NCBI GenBank assembly: GCA_018267385.1
Contig: JAFDYN010000002.1
Span: 62,001 to 126,000, forward strand
Source of the DNA: Bacteroidota bacterium
GTDB taxonomy: Bacteria; Bacteroidota; Bacteroidia; Chitinophagales; LD1
Direction: 5' to 3'
DNA length: 64,000 nt
Both the position numbers and the translations under genes were made by a program. Below are positions 19,247 through 28,524 of this stretch, piece by piece. The stretch's first letter is position 1. Every line of letters begins with the position of its first letter. Under the pieces are notes generated by a model. That model did no database searches. It was not told the origin of the DNA and worked only from the letters and a program-made list of their open reading frames with translations.

Positions 19247-20275
19247 ATGCAGGAGATTTTTGACAAGGCTAATGCCGTACTCGCGGCTATCAACGACGCT
19301 AAACCCGCCACAGCAGAGGAGCTGGAGGCTTTTCGTATACAATACCTGGGCAGCAAGAATGTGCTGAAAGACCTCTTTGGCGCTATGGCGCAGCTACCGG
19401 GCGACCGCAAGAAGGAATACGGCCAGCTGATGAATACGCTGAAGGCAGCGGCAGAGGCGAAGTATGAGGAACAGAAAAACAGCGGCAGCACTACTCAGCA
19501 AAAAGTAGATGTACCTGACCTATCTGCTCCGGGTTATAGCCTGCCGCTTGGCTCCCGCCATCCTATCTCTATTATCAAGAATAAGATGATCGACATCTTT
19601 GCGCGGATAGGCTTCACTGTGGCCGAAGGGCCAGAGGTAGAGGATGACTGGCATAACTTCACCGCATTAGGCACGCCCAAGGACCACCCGGCGCGTGACA
19701 TGCAGGATACGTTCTATATATCAGAAGATAAGCACTGGCTGCTGCGCACGCACACCTCCTCTGTGCAGGTGCGTATGATGGAGACTCAAAAGCCGCCCCT
19801 GCGCATGATCATGCCGGGCCGTGTATATCGCAATGAAACTATCAGCGCGCGTGCACACTGTACCTTCCATCAGGTGGAGGGACTATATATAGACGAAAAT
19901 GTGTCTTTCGCTGATCTGAAGCAGGCTATGTACTACTTTGCACAGGAGATGTTTGGACGCGATACACAGATACGTTTTCGTCCTTCGTTTTTCCCCTTTA
20001 CAGAGCCTAGTGCGGAGATGGATATCTCCTGCTTCATCTGTGGCGGTACCGGCTGTGCTGTGTGCAAGCATAGCGGCTGGGTAGAGATAGGCGGCTGCGG
20101 CATGGTAGATTCACACGTACTGGAAAACTGCAAAATAGATCCTGCCAAATACAGTGGATATGCCTTTGGCATGGGCATAGAGCGTATCACGATGCTGAAG
20201 TACCAGATCAATGACCTCCGCCTCTTCTTTGAGAATGATGTGCGGCTGCTAAAGCAGTTTGAGTCGGCTCTTTAA
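19247..20275 (+). CDS. pheS: Phenylalanine-tRNA ligase alpha subunit
   Basis: The product is the catalytic subunit of the heterotetrameric class II synthetase that charges tRNA-Phe. In the 342-aa protein an N-terminal coiled-coil region for tRNA binding (residues about 1-90) precedes the catalytic core. The core has motif 2 (GRVYRNETISARAHCTFHQVEG), RFRPSFFPFTEPSAE, and motif 3 in YSGYAFGMGIERI. ATG 19247 gives the normal N-terminus; a TATCTTCG box (19233-19240) ends just 6 nt upstream. pheT is not adjacent. The gene ends at the base before the convergent response-regulator gene. Confidence 0.95.
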   Translation: MQEIFDKANAVLAAINDAKPATAEELEAFRIQYLGSKNVLKDLFGAMAQLPGDRKKEYGQLMNTLKAAAEAKYEEQKNSGSTTQQKVDVPDLSAPGYSLPLGSRHPISIIKNKMIDIFARIGFTVAEGPEVEDDWHNFTALGTPKDHPARDMQDTFYISEDKHWLLRTHTSSVQVRMMETQKPPLRMIMPGRVYRNETISARAHCTFHQVEGLYIDENVSFADLKQAMYYFAQEMFGRDTQIRFRPSFFPFTEPSAEMDISCFICGGTGCAVCKHSGWVEIGGCGMVDSHVLENCKIDPAKYSGYAFGMGIERITMLKYQINDLRLFFENDVRLLKQFESAL

Positions 20276-20956
20276 CTATGATGTTTCCAGACGGAATCCT
20301 ACTCCGTGAATATTGGTGATCCTTACCGAATCATCATGCTGAAAGTACTTCCGTAGCCGGGTGATAAATACGTCCATACTGCGCCCCTTGAAATAATCAT
20401 TTTCGCCCCAGAGTGCTACGAGCAGCTGCTCGCGTGTCACAGTCTTATTGCAATGCTGATAGAAAAACACCAGAAGGTCAGCCTCCCGCCTGGTCATCGT
20501 CACGTCTCCCATGATATGGGATAGTGTGAATGTGTCATAGTCAAAACTATAACTACCCAATGGGAAAGACAATGGCCGCTCATCTTCCCGCTGCGTACGG
20601 CGGAGTATCGCCTTTATGCGCAGCGTGAGTTCCTCTATGCTAAATGGCTTGGTGAGATAATCATCTCCTCCTGACTCAAAGCCCCGGATACGATCCTCCT
20701 GCTGGCCACGCGCCGTGAGAAACAATATAGGTGTCTGATCGCGCTGCCTGCGCAGCTGCTGTGTGATAGTGAAGCCATCCATACCGGGCAGCATGACATC
20801 CATCAGGATGATATCGTAACTGCCCCCGGACACAGCACGCAAGGCCGCCTGCCCATCCTGTGCATGGATGACATCATAGTCGCGCGTCGCCAGCGTATCC
20901 TTCACTACGAAGGCCAGGTTGACATCATCTTCCACAAGGAGTATCTTTTGTCTCAT
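20276..20956 (-). CDS. OmpR/PhoB-family response regulator
   Basis: The 226-aa protein has a receiver domain (residues about 4-115) with acidic pair EDD, phosphoacceptor Asp in DIILMDVMLPGMDG, Thr in LFLTARG and Lys in YLTKPF. A winged-helix DNA-binding domain follows (about 130-225, TRREADLLVFFYQHCNKTVTR to NIHGVGFRLE). ATG 20956 gives MRQKILLVEDD; a longer frame upstream would overlap the kinase gene. It lies 10 nt downstream of the cognate kinase gene, forming a two-component operon. The arrangement resembles RprXY-type systems of Bacteroides, from memory only. Confidence 0.92.
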   Translation of the reverse strand: MRQKILLVEDDVNLAFVVKDTLATRDYDVIHAQDGQAALRAVSGGSYDIILMDVMLPGMDGFTITQQLRRQRDQTPILFLTARGQQEDRIRGFESGGDDYLTKPFSIEELTLRIKAILRRTQREDERPLSFPLGSYSFDYDTFTLSHIMGDVTMTRREADLLVFFYQHCNKTVTREQLLVALWGENDYFKGRSMDVFITRLRKYFQHDDSVRITNIHGVGFRLETS

Positions 20957-20966
20957 GCACCAGTTT

Positions 20967-22226
20967 TTAAAGATTGAAAATGATGGAGAAATCGCTACCA
21001 GCACCGTATTCACTGACCACGCGTATCTCTCCACGTAGCCGCTTCAGGATCGTTTTGACATAATACAGCCCGAGGCCAAAACCACGTACATTATGGATAT
21101 TGCCCGTAGGCACCCGGTAGAAGCGTTTGAAAATATTTTTTTGTTCCTGGCTGGAGATCCCTAGTCCATTGTCACGCACGGAGACTGTGATATGCCGGTG
21201 GTCAGCCAGCGTTGTGATCACGACCTGTGGCGTACCATCACAATACTTTAGTGCATTGTCTACCAGATTGTAGATGATATTGGTAAAGTGGAACTCGTCC
21301 GTCATGAGCATCGGTGCCTCATCACTGAGGTCTAGCCGGACCGTAGCCCCACGCTGTGATAATTGTGGCGTTATATTGTCTACCAGCCTCCAGATAGTGG
21401 CATTGACATCTATAGGCCTGAGATCTATCTGATCGCGGTCAGACATCAGTCCCGCCTGCAGTATCCGCTCCGTATGCTGCCGCAGCCTGTCATTCTCCTG
21501 CCTGATGATACCCGCGTACATGGCGGCACGCTCTGGTGACGTGAGCACCCCAGGCATCTGCAGGGCCTCTGCTGACAGGCTGATGGTAGCCACGGGCGTC
21601 TTAAACTCATGCGTGATATTATTCACAAAGTCCTTCTGTATCTCTGAAAGACGCTTTTGCCGTAAGGCGATATAAATAGCGATGCAAAAAATAGCGATCA
21701 AAATGAGAATAGCGCCTGATGAAAGGAGCCACATATTTATACTGCTGCCAGCCAGTGACACTGATGGGAAATACACGCCAAAATAGTAGCTATTGTGGTT
21801 CACTCCCGGGAACTTATACTGCACAGTCTTTCCATTGCACCCGTCTGCGTAGCAGACATAGCCGCCGTAGCGCAGCTGATCTGTGGCACAATCGTAAATG
21901 CCGAACTCAAAATCAGAGCGGATATCATTGCGCTGAAACTCCTGCTTGATATACTCCTCCAGTATCACCGCATCGATGCTAGAAGGTATATCTACCACAT
22001 AGTAGTTTGATGCAATGCGCCTCACAGGCTGCGTGGTATTATTATCCAGTTTGTAAAACTGGTTGATGCGCGTATTGACCACACGCAATGATGCCTCCAC
22101 GCGCCTGTCAAAATCATGAGCAGAAAGCTGCCACGCACGGTATAGCCAATACCCCTGCAGCACGATAATAGAGGATAGTACTATGCCCGATAAAACAAGA
22201 AATAAGCGCAGCGATCTATTGCTCAT
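20967..22226 (-). CDS. Sensor histidine kinase
   Basis: The 419-aa membrane kinase has a first transmembrane helix at residues about 7-28. A periplasmic sensing domain of about 130 residues contains three cysteines (YDCATDQ, VCYADGC). A second helix lies at about 168-188 (LLSSGAILILIAIFCIAIYIAL). The HisKA phosphoacceptor His is in NNITHEFKTPVATISLS, the usual Bacteroidota form, and the ATPase domain shows NIIYNLVDNALKYC, VRDNGLGIS and GFGLGLYYV. The signal is unknown. The kinase is encoded first, its regulator 10 nt later. Confidence 0.92.
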   Translation of the reverse strand: MSNRSLRLFLVLSGIVLSSIIVLQGYWLYRAWQLSAHDFDRRVEASLRVVNTRINQFYKLDNNTTQPVRRIASNYYVVDIPSSIDAVILEEYIKQEFQRNDIRSDFEFGIYDCATDQLRYGGYVCYADGCNGKTVQYKFPGVNHNSYYFGVYFPSVSLAGSSINMWLLSSGAILILIAIFCIAIYIALRQKRLSEIQKDFVNNITHEFKTPVATISLSAEALQMPGVLTSPERAAMYAGIIRQENDRLRQHTERILQAGLMSDRDQIDLRPIDVNATIWRLVDNITPQLSQRGATVRLDLSDEAPMLMTDEFHFTNIIYNLVDNALKYCDGTPQVVITTLADHRHITVSVRDNGLGISSQEQKNIFKRFYRVPTGNIHNVRGFGLGLYYVKTILKRLRGEIRVVSEYGAGSDFSIIFNL

Positions 22227-22230
22227 AGAG

Positions 22231-22238
22231 CAAAGCTA
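22231..22238 (-). promoter_or_regulatory. Putative -7 element of the two-component operon
   Basis: On the minus strand the bases read TAGCTTTG, a full TAnnTTTG match. The box ends 4 nt before the ATG at 22226, so a transcript from it would be leaderless. No convincing -33 box was found at the expected spacing. Confidence 0.35.
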
Positions 22239-22325
22239 CTACTGACTTTTGCGGTGAGCTGATCATTAACACTTCATTAGGAAAATATTACACAGCCTTT
22301 AACAGGCTTTAGCATTTGACGCCTG

Positions 22326-22333
22326 TAGGTTTG
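22326..22333 (+). promoter_or_regulatory. Putative -7 element of the DUF1573 gene
   Basis: TAGGTTTG matches TAnnTTTG and lies 31 nt upstream of the ATG at 22365. No TTTG is present at the expected -33 spacing, so support is partial. Confidence 0.3.
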
Positions 22334-22364
22334 TAGTATTGATCACCACAAAAAAAACATCAAC

Positions 22365-22772
22365 ATGAAAAACACGATCTTTTTTATTGCTTTCAGCTTT
22401 TGCCTGTCAGCCTTTGCCCAGCAGCCTGTCAAAACCATCGCGGCACTCGCGGCAAATGATAGCAAGGCCCACATCTCTTTTGAGACCACCACAATTGATT
22501 TTGGCAAGATCAAAAAGGACCAGCCGGTGGAGAAAGAGTTTCCTTTCACCAATACAGGTACTGCGCCGCTGATCATCACTTCGGCCCATCCGTCGTGCAG
22601 CTGCACTGTCCCCCACTCTCCCACCGAGGCCATCCAGCCGGGGCATAAAGAATTTATAAAGGCTGGCTACAACGCTCATAATCTGGGCACCTTTGTCAAA
22701 ACCATCACGGTCAGCTCCAATGCAGATGAAAACAATGTGGTACTAACGATCAAAGGCGAAGTAGTAGAGTAA
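22365..22772 (+). CDS. Secreted DUF1573-domain protein
   Basis: The 135-aa protein has a signal peptide (MKNTIFFIAFSFCLSAFAQQ) and one DUF1573 domain, an Ig-like fold of the ASH/PapD type. The diagnostic elements are TTIDFGKIKKDQPVEKEFPF, NTGTAPLIITSAHPSCSCTV and GTFVKTITVSSNA. It is common in Bacteroidota periplasm or on the surface; its function is not established. It is followed by a strong terminator, so it is likely monocistronic. Confidence 0.9.
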   Translation: MKNTIFFIAFSFCLSAFAQQPVKTIAALAANDSKAHISFETTTIDFGKIKKDQPVEKEFPFTNTGTAPLIITSAHPSCSCTVPHSPTEAIQPGHKEFIKAGYNAHNLGTFVKTITVSSNADENNVVLTIKGEVVE

Positions 22773-22795
22773 TACTGCCTGCTGAGACGTACGTG

Positions 22796-22828
22796 AACAG
22801 GCCCCTTTGCGGGCCTGTTTTGTTTTTT
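22796..22828 (+). terminator. Strong intrinsic terminator of the DUF1573 gene
   Basis: A perfect 9-bp stem AACAGGCCC (22796-22804) / GGGCCTGTT (22811-22819) with a 6-nt loop is followed by TTGTTTTTT. The -33 box of the next gene lies inside this hairpin. Confidence 0.88.
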
Positions 22829-22835
22829 AGCTTTG
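22806..22835 (+). promoter_or_regulatory. Promoter of the GH13 gene, overlapping the preceding terminator
   Basis: TTTG at 22806-22809 sits in the terminator loop. After 18 nt comes TAGCTTTG (22828-22835), a full -7 match. The predicted start of transcription near 22842 gives a leader of only about 8 nt before the TTG start codon at 22851. Confidence 0.55.
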
Positions 22836-22850
22836 TGAAAAGCCCATATT

Positions 22851-24518
22851 TTGAAACTGCGTTCTACTCTCCTTCTGGCGCTGGTGTTTGCCTTTGGTGC
22901 CTGCCTGGGTCAGGGCACTCAGCCCTGGTATCACAGTACCACCATCTACCAGATATATCCCCGCTCCTATTATGACAGCAATGGTGACGGTATCGGCGAC
23001 CTCCCGGGGATAATCCAGAAACTGGATTATATCCAGTCCCTCGGTTATGAGACTGTCTGGTTCTCCCCTTTCTACGCCAGCCCGCAGCGGGATTTTGGTT
23101 ATGATATATCAGACTACCTGGCCATCGCGCCGGAGTATGGTACACTAGCAGATGCTCAGCAGCTGATAGCTGAGACGCACAAGCGGGGTATGAAGATCGT
23201 CTTTGACATGGTGATGAATCATACCTCTGACGAGCATCCGTGGTTCAAAGAATCAAAAAGCTCGCGTACTAATCCTAAAGCTGACTGGTATATCTGGACC
23301 GACAAGCCTAATCGCTGGCATAGCGTGATAGGTGGCGGTGGCTGGCATTATTGCAAAGAACGCAACCAATACTACTGGGCCAGCTTCCTGCCTTTTCAGC
23401 CAGACCTAAACTACCGCAACCCGGAAGTAAAAAAGGCAATGTTTGACGCCTGTCGGCACTGGCTGGCTCAAGGGGTAGATGGCTTCCGGCTAGATATGAT
23501 CAACTCGATCTACAAAGACTCCCTGCTCCGCAATAATGCCGCCTCGCGCCGAGCGGTGAGGCATGCTCCAGGCTCCGGCAAATTTATCCATACCGTAAAA
23601 GGTTATCTCAATCAGCCGGAGACTTTCCTGTTTGCCAAAGAACTCCGTGCAGTCTGTGATTCCTTTGGTGACAGGATGCTACTCGGCGAAGTCTATGGCA
23701 CTCATCCCGTGGTAAGAGAGTTTCTCGGCGGAGATAAAAATGACGGCCTCGGCCTCGTATTCAATTTTGAGATGCTCCGGTTTAAATACAAAGCATCGTA
23801 TTTCCGCAAGCTCACCGCAAGCCTGGAGCGTGATTTTCCTGATCCTTTTACACCCGTATATGTATTTAGCAATCATGACCGCCGTAGAAGTATGAAGCGG
23901 CTGGATGGCGATATGGCACGGGCAAAACTTTTACAATTTTATCAGCTCACGACGCGCGGTGTATCATGCATGTACTATGGCGAAGAGATAGGCATGAGCG
24001 ACCTGGCCATCCCTTATAAAAACGCTCTGGACCCCATAGGCCAGAAATATAAGAAAGTGCCCCGCTGGCTCACTGAGCTGGCAGACGAGACGCTAAACCG
24101 TGACGACCTCCGCACGCCCATGCAGTGGACCTCAAGGGGTAATGCCGGCTTTTCTACGGCTGCTAAAACATGGCTGCCTGTACATCCTAATCACGATACG
24201 ATCAATGTAGCTACAGAATCTGTAGACAGCTCGTCTATATTAAATGAAGCGCGTACACTCCTCCACCTGCATAAAAATAATGGTGCGCTGCACTATGGTA
24301 AACTATCTATACTGCCGGGACAGCCGCGGGGTGTACTGGCCTACAGCCGGCAGATAGGCGATGAGGAAGTGATCGTGCTGCTCAACTTTTCACGAAAGAC
24401 AAAAAAAGTCGCCATACCTGATAAATATCATTCCGTATACAGCCTCTATGCCGGAGATAAGCCAGAGGGCGTATCAGTAAATCTGAGAGAATTTGGGGCC
24501 GCCATTCTGAGTAAATAA
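22851..24518 (+). CDS. GH13 alpha-glucosidase / oligo-1,6-glucosidase, exported
   Basis: The 555-aa glycoside hydrolase family 13 enzyme probably cleaves glucose from malto- or isomalto-oligosaccharides. The sequence begins with a signal peptide and a possible lipobox (FGAC near residue 18), so it acts in the periplasm or at a membrane. The (beta/alpha)8 barrel shows IYQIYPRSYYDSNGDGIGDL, DMVMNHTSDEHPWF, nucleophile D215 in GFRLDMINS, acid/base E280 in LLGEVYG and the third Asp D343 in FSNHDRR. A beta-sandwich domain ends the protein. The start is TTG 22851, as no ATG precedes the signal peptide in frame. Confidence 0.92.
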   Translation: MKLRSTLLLALVFAFGACLGQGTQPWYHSTTIYQIYPRSYYDSNGDGIGDLPGIIQKLDYIQSLGYETVWFSPFYASPQRDFGYDISDYLAIAPEYGTLADAQQLIAETHKRGMKIVFDMVMNHTSDEHPWFKESKSSRTNPKADWYIWTDKPNRWHSVIGGGGWHYCKERNQYYWASFLPFQPDLNYRNPEVKKAMFDACRHWLAQGVDGFRLDMINSIYKDSLLRNNAASRRAVRHAPGSGKFIHTVKGYLNQPETFLFAKELRAVCDSFGDRMLLGEVYGTHPVVREFLGGDKNDGLGLVFNFEMLRFKYKASYFRKLTASLERDFPDPFTPVYVFSNHDRRRSMKRLDGDMARAKLLQFYQLTTRGVSCMYYGEEIGMSDLAIPYKNALDPIGQKYKKVPRWLTELADETLNRDDLRTPMQWTSRGNAGFSTAAKTWLPVHPNHDTINVATESVDSSSILNEARTLLHLHKNNGALHYGKLSILPGQPRGVLAYSRQIGDEEVIVLLNFSRKTKKVAIPDKYHSVYSLYAGDKPEGVSVNLREFGAAILSK

Positions 24519-24594
24519 TGGTCCTTTTTGCCTGTGCCCAATCTTTTGTAATTATGCATCTGCAAAATCGTCTAACTCCAACTAAATACAAGAT

Positions 24595-26226
24595 ATGGCT
24601 ACCGGATTTTTTAAAGTTCCCACACCGCATAATGAACCTGTAAAAACCTATGCTCCGGGTACACCGGAACGCAAAGAGCTGAAGGAAAAACTCGCCCAGA
24701 TGCGCAAGGAGGTGCGCGATATACCGATGTTTATCGGAGATAAAGAAGTACGCGAAGGGCAAAAGATAGAACTCCGTCCACCACACGATCGCAAGCATCT
24801 GCTGGGCCACTTTTACAAAAGTGATAAAGCGCATGTGACCCAGGCCATAGAAGCCGCCCTGGCCGCTCATGAGAGGTGGCAGGCATTGACCTGGGAACAC
24901 CGCGCCTCCATCTTTCTCAAAGCTGCAGACCTCATAGCCGGTCCATATCGCGCCGAGCTGAATGCAGCTACGATGCTCGGCCAATCAAAGAATGCCTTTC
25001 AGGCGGAGATAGATTCAGCCTGTGAGATCATAGATTTCCTCCGCTTCAACGTGAAATACATGACGGAGATCTATGCGATGCAGCCCGACTCTAATCCCGG
25101 TATGTGGAACCGCATGGAGTGGAGGCCGCTGGAGGGTTTTGTATACGCGCTGACTCCGTTCAACTTTACTGCGATAGCCGGTAATCTCCCCAGCTCGTGC
25201 GCCATGATGGGCAATGTCGTAGTGTGGAAACCAAGCAATACACAAGTATACGCGGCACACGTACTGATGAAAGTATTTCGCCTCGCGGGCGTGCCGGCTG
25301 GCGTGATCAATCTGATATATCCATCAGGCCCGGATGCGGCAGATGTCATCTTCAGGCATAAAGATTTTGCTGGTATCCACTTCACAGGTTCTACCGGTGT
25401 GTTTCAGGATATATGGAAATCTATAGGCAACAATATCCACCTCTACCGCTCTTATCCACGCATAGTGGGTGAGACCGGAGGCAAAGACTTCGTATTGGCC
25501 CATAAATCTGCTGATCCGCATGTGGTATCGGTAGCGCTTTCGCGCGGTGCCTTTGAGTACCAGGGACAGAAGTGCTCGGCTGCCTCGCGTGCCTACATCC
25601 CTAAGAGTCTCTGGCCAGAAGTGCTGAAACTGATCACTGCCGACCTCAAGGACATGAAGATGGGGCCGGTGGAAGATTTCAGCAATTTCATCAATGCAGT
25701 GATAGATGAGAAATCTTTTGACAAACTGGCCGGTGCGATAGAAGATGCTAAAGCGAGCAAGGATGCTGATGTGATAGTGGGCGGTAAATATGACAAGTCT
25801 AAGGGCTACTTTATTGAACCGACCATCATTCAGGTGAAAGACCCACACTATATCTCTATGAAGGAAGAGCTTTTTGGTCCGGTACTTTCGGTGTATGTTT
25901 ATGAGGATGAAGCCTACGAAGAGACGATACAACTGGTAGATACCACTGCTATATACGCCCTCACCGGCTCTATCATCGCTCAGGACCGCTACGCTATCGA
26001 GCTGGCTACTCAGAAGCTCAGCAATGCAGCGGGTAATTTCTATATCAATGACAAGCCTACAGGTGCAGTAGTGGGTCAGCAGCCATTTGGTGGTGCACGT
26101 GGCTCTGGTACCAATGACAAAGCCGGCTCTATGATCAACCTGCTGCGCTGGGTACAGCCGCGCACGATCAAAGAAACGCTGGTGCCACCTACAGACTACA
26201 GGTATCACTTCCTGGCGCAGGATTAA
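24595..26226 (+). CDS. pruA: L-glutamate gamma-semialdehyde (1-pyrroline-5-carboxylate) dehydrogenase
   Basis: The product oxidises glutamate semialdehyde to glutamate with NAD, the second step of proline breakdown. The 543-aa protein matches the stand-alone P5C dehydrogenase group in length and order: NAATMLGQSKNAFQAEIDSA, EWRPLEGFVYALTPFNFTAI, general base E293 (GETGGKDF), catalytic C327 (YQGQKCSAASRAY) and the C-terminal PFGGARGSGTNDKAG. No proline dehydrogenase domain is fused and none is encoded nearby. It lies between the GH13 and a T9SS gene on the same strand, with gaps of 76 and 26 nt. Confidence 0.94.
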   Translation: MATGFFKVPTPHNEPVKTYAPGTPERKELKEKLAQMRKEVRDIPMFIGDKEVREGQKIELRPPHDRKHLLGHFYKSDKAHVTQAIEAALAAHERWQALTWEHRASIFLKAADLIAGPYRAELNAATMLGQSKNAFQAEIDSACEIIDFLRFNVKYMTEIYAMQPDSNPGMWNRMEWRPLEGFVYALTPFNFTAIAGNLPSSCAMMGNVVVWKPSNTQVYAAHVLMKVFRLAGVPAGVINLIYPSGPDAADVIFRHKDFAGIHFTGSTGVFQDIWKSIGNNIHLYRSYPRIVGETGGKDFVLAHKSADPHVVSVALSRGAFEYQGQKCSAASRAYIPKSLWPEVLKLITADLKDMKMGPVEDFSNFINAVIDEKSFDKLAGAIEDAKASKDADVIVGGKYDKSKGYFIEPTIIQVKDPHYISMKEELFGPVLSVYVYEDEAYEETIQLVDTTAIYALTGSIIAQDRYAIELATQKLSNAAGNFYINDKPTGAVVGQQPFGGARGSGTNDKAGSMINLLRWVQPRTIKETLVPPTDYRYHFLAQD

Positions 26227-26252
26227 AAAAGACAGCCCCTAATCACCATCTT

Positions 26253-27290
26253 ATGAAGAAAATCTTATTACCCATTTTACTGCAGCTGTGCGGCGTGTTT
26301 TCTTTTGCGCAGTGTACATCCTGTACTATCAATATCACCGGCAATGATCCGGCTGATCGAGTGGTGAGCATCGGTCAGACACTGTGCATACAGTCCGGTG
26401 GCACTGCCACCGGCCGTATCCTGATCTCATCCGGTGGCAAGGTATGTAATCAGGGGCACATTCATACCACCAACATTTTGGTCATGGCCGGCGGTGAATT
26501 GGATAATTATGGAATGATAATGGCAGATAGCTTGCTGGTAACCGGGCCGAGCGCTGTCCTTAATAATTATAGCTCTATCACTGATGACCGGCTGGCAGTC
26601 ACCTCCGGCGGCACGATCAATAATACCGGCGCGATCACCTTCAATATCTTTGGCGACTCGACGTGTACAGTGACCAATCAAGGTAGCTTCATTGCCAATC
26701 AGGACCTCGCTCAGGGCTATGGCGCGACATTCAATAATACCGGCCGCGTATCCGTAGGGCGTGATTTTTACAATAGTACCGGGGCCACCTTCACCACGTC
26801 ATGTATGGTCTCCGTACAGCGTGACTGGTACAATACAGGCGTGATAGACGGACCTGTCAGTGGCTGCGGTGGTTTTGACATCACCGGCCAATCTCTGAAT
26901 ACAGGCACGATAGGCGCCAGCGGGCATGTAGATATCTGTGATGCGGGACATCCGGTATTCGGCCTGGATGGAAATACGGGAACTACCAATGGAGTGACCT
27001 TTTGCCAATGCACTACCTCCTGCACCGCGCTCGGTATAGGTGAGGCAGATGAGTTTCTAAGCTTTGAGGCATACCCCAATCCAGCCTCCGATGTGATCTA
27101 TCTCAAAGTGCCAGCCGGTGTGCAGTCTGCTACACTCACTGACATGCTCGGACAGGTGATCGCTGTACAGCCCGTGAGTATGCAGACGCGGATAGCAATA
27201 CCTGTAGCCTCCATAGTCAGTGGCATATATATTGTCACCGTACAGGGCACGGCCTCCAGAGCTTCACGCCGGGTGGAAATACTGCGCTAA
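26253..27290 (+). CDS. T9SS cargo protein with beta-helix-like repeats
   Basis: The 345-aa product has a signal peptide (MKKILLPILLQLCGVFSFAQ). It continues with about 200 residues of irregular 20-25-residue repeats rich in N-N-T-G and V-x-x-G-G turns (GGELDNYG, GGTINNTGAI, GATFNNTGRVSVGRDFYN, GATFTTSCMVSVQRDWYN), as in right-handed beta-helices. Several cysteine pairs (CTSCT, CQCTTSC) may form disulfides. The C-terminal 75 residues are a type A sorting domain (AYPNPASDVIYLKV to GIYIVTVQGTAS). It is secreted through the type IX system; its function is unknown. It could be an adhesin-like shaft. Confidence 0.85.
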   Translation: MKKILLPILLQLCGVFSFAQCTSCTINITGNDPADRVVSIGQTLCIQSGGTATGRILISSGGKVCNQGHIHTTNILVMAGGELDNYGMIMADSLLVTGPSAVLNNYSSITDDRLAVTSGGTINNTGAITFNIFGDSTCTVTNQGSFIANQDLAQGYGATFNNTGRVSVGRDFYNSTGATFTTSCMVSVQRDWYNTGVIDGPVSGCGGFDITGQSLNTGTIGASGHVDICDAGHPVFGLDGNTGTTNGVTFCQCTTSCTALGIGEADEFLSFEAYPNPASDVIYLKVPAGVQSATLTDMLGQVIAVQPVSMQTRIAIPVASIVSGIYIVTVQGTASRASRRVEILR

Positions 27291-27346
27291 AACTGTTAGC
27301 CTTTTTGCGTAGACTTGCAGGTACATCAACCTTCTAGCAGCCCCGC

Positions 27347-28498
27347 ATGTCCCCCTTTCTTATTGTCAGCATCGTCTTTTCCGTCTTATATGCATGGCTG
27401 ATCCTGTATTTTCTGGTGGGCTGGATCAAGCTGAAAGGCATCATGGAGGAGAAGCAGGCGAAGAGTACTATGCTTCCATTTGTCTCGATCATAGTACCCG
27501 TGCGCAATGAGTCTGAGCATATACAGGATTGCCTGAGGGCCATATTGTCACAGACATATCCGCATCATCTGTATGAGGTGATCGTGGTAGATGACTATAG
27601 CACTGACCCTACCTATCGCCTCGCCCGCGAGGTCGAGGCTGACAATATAACTGTACTGGATCTGTCCAAATACTTCGGTGATGCTTCAGAAAAAATACCT
27701 AATAAAAAGAAAGCGCTCACCATCGGAATCAAAAATGCCAAAGGACAATTGATCATGACCACCGATGGCGACTGCCTGATGAGTGAGCAATGGCTGGAAA
27801 CGATGGTAAACTTTTACCGCGATCACAAATATAAATTCATCACGGGTCCTGTGCTGCTGCGCCCTGCCAAGAATCTGCTAACCCTCTTTCAGCAGATAGA
27901 TGTGATCAGCCTGCTGGGCATCACAGGTGGCACGATAGCCAATGGCAGCCCGACCATGTGTAATGGCGCTAATCTGCTATATGAGAAAAAAGCCTTTCTG
28001 GAGGTAGATGGCTACAAGGGTAATACGGACATCCCTACAGGTGATGATATTTTCCTGATGCAGAAGATCGAGATGGCACATCCTGATTCTATCGGTTTTG
28101 TACGCTCTATGGACGCCTGCGTCTACTCTCAGCCGGAGCAGCGGTTCAGCGATTTTCTGGCGCAGCGTGTCAGGTGGACCAGCAAGTCTACTGCCTTCCA
28201 GAAAAAATCTGTAACGCTGATTCTCACGTTTGCCTATCTGTTTAACCTGCTCATCCTCGTATTCATACCTATTGCCTTTCAGCCCTTTGAGATGGCATGG
28301 CTGCCGCTGGTAGTAGCATTTGGCACCAAGTTCTTCTTTGATTTTATCTTCAATATCGGCGCTACTGGCTTTTTCAAAAGGCGGATACTACTATTGCTGC
28401 TGCCGGTTTTCGAACCGCTGCATATTATTTATATTGTATGCATCGGTGTGCTGGGCCTTAGTGGCAAGTATACCTGGAAGGAAAGGAAAATATCCTGA
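27347..28498 (+). CDS. Membrane glycosyltransferase, family 2 (processive type)
   Basis: The 383-aa protein has an N-terminal membrane helix (residues about 4-26) and a GT-A catalytic domain. The domain shows SIIVPVRNESEHIQDCL, VVDDYSTD, MTTDGDCLM (DxD) and the acceptor-side TGDDIF. The QxxRW motif (QRVRW, residues 273-277) marks processive GT2 enzymes such as those making hyaluronan- or poly-GlcNAc-like chains. Two or three C-terminal helices follow (about 285-370). It probably adds sugar residues on the inner face of the inner membrane. The next gene starts 26 nt later. Confidence 0.9.
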   Translation: MSPFLIVSIVFSVLYAWLILYFLVGWIKLKGIMEEKQAKSTMLPFVSIIVPVRNESEHIQDCLRAILSQTYPHHLYEVIVVDDYSTDPTYRLAREVEADNITVLDLSKYFGDASEKIPNKKKALTIGIKNAKGQLIMTTDGDCLMSEQWLETMVNFYRDHKYKFITGPVLLRPAKNLLTLFQQIDVISLLGITGGTIANGSPTMCNGANLLYEKKAFLEVDGYKGNTDIPTGDDIFLMQKIEMAHPDSIGFVRSMDACVYSQPEQRFSDFLAQRVRWTSKSTAFQKKSVTLILTFAYLFNLLILVFIPIAFQPFEMAWLPLVVAFGTKFFFDFIFNIGATGFFKRRILLLLLPVFEPLHIIYIVCIGVLGLSGKYTWKERKIS

Positions 28499-28524
28499 TC
28501 CGCAGAGCTATAGAAGATCATAGC

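Noticed and set aside
19155..19491. 112-residue N-terminal extension of the aldehyde dehydrogenase
   Set aside because: It overlaps the divergent pheS start, is hydrophobic without sense, and the ALDH8A1-type N-terminus begins at ATG 19155.
25324..26208. 294-codon minus-strand frame inside pruA
   Set aside because: It is antisense to a well-conserved dehydrogenase; no start or homology supports it.
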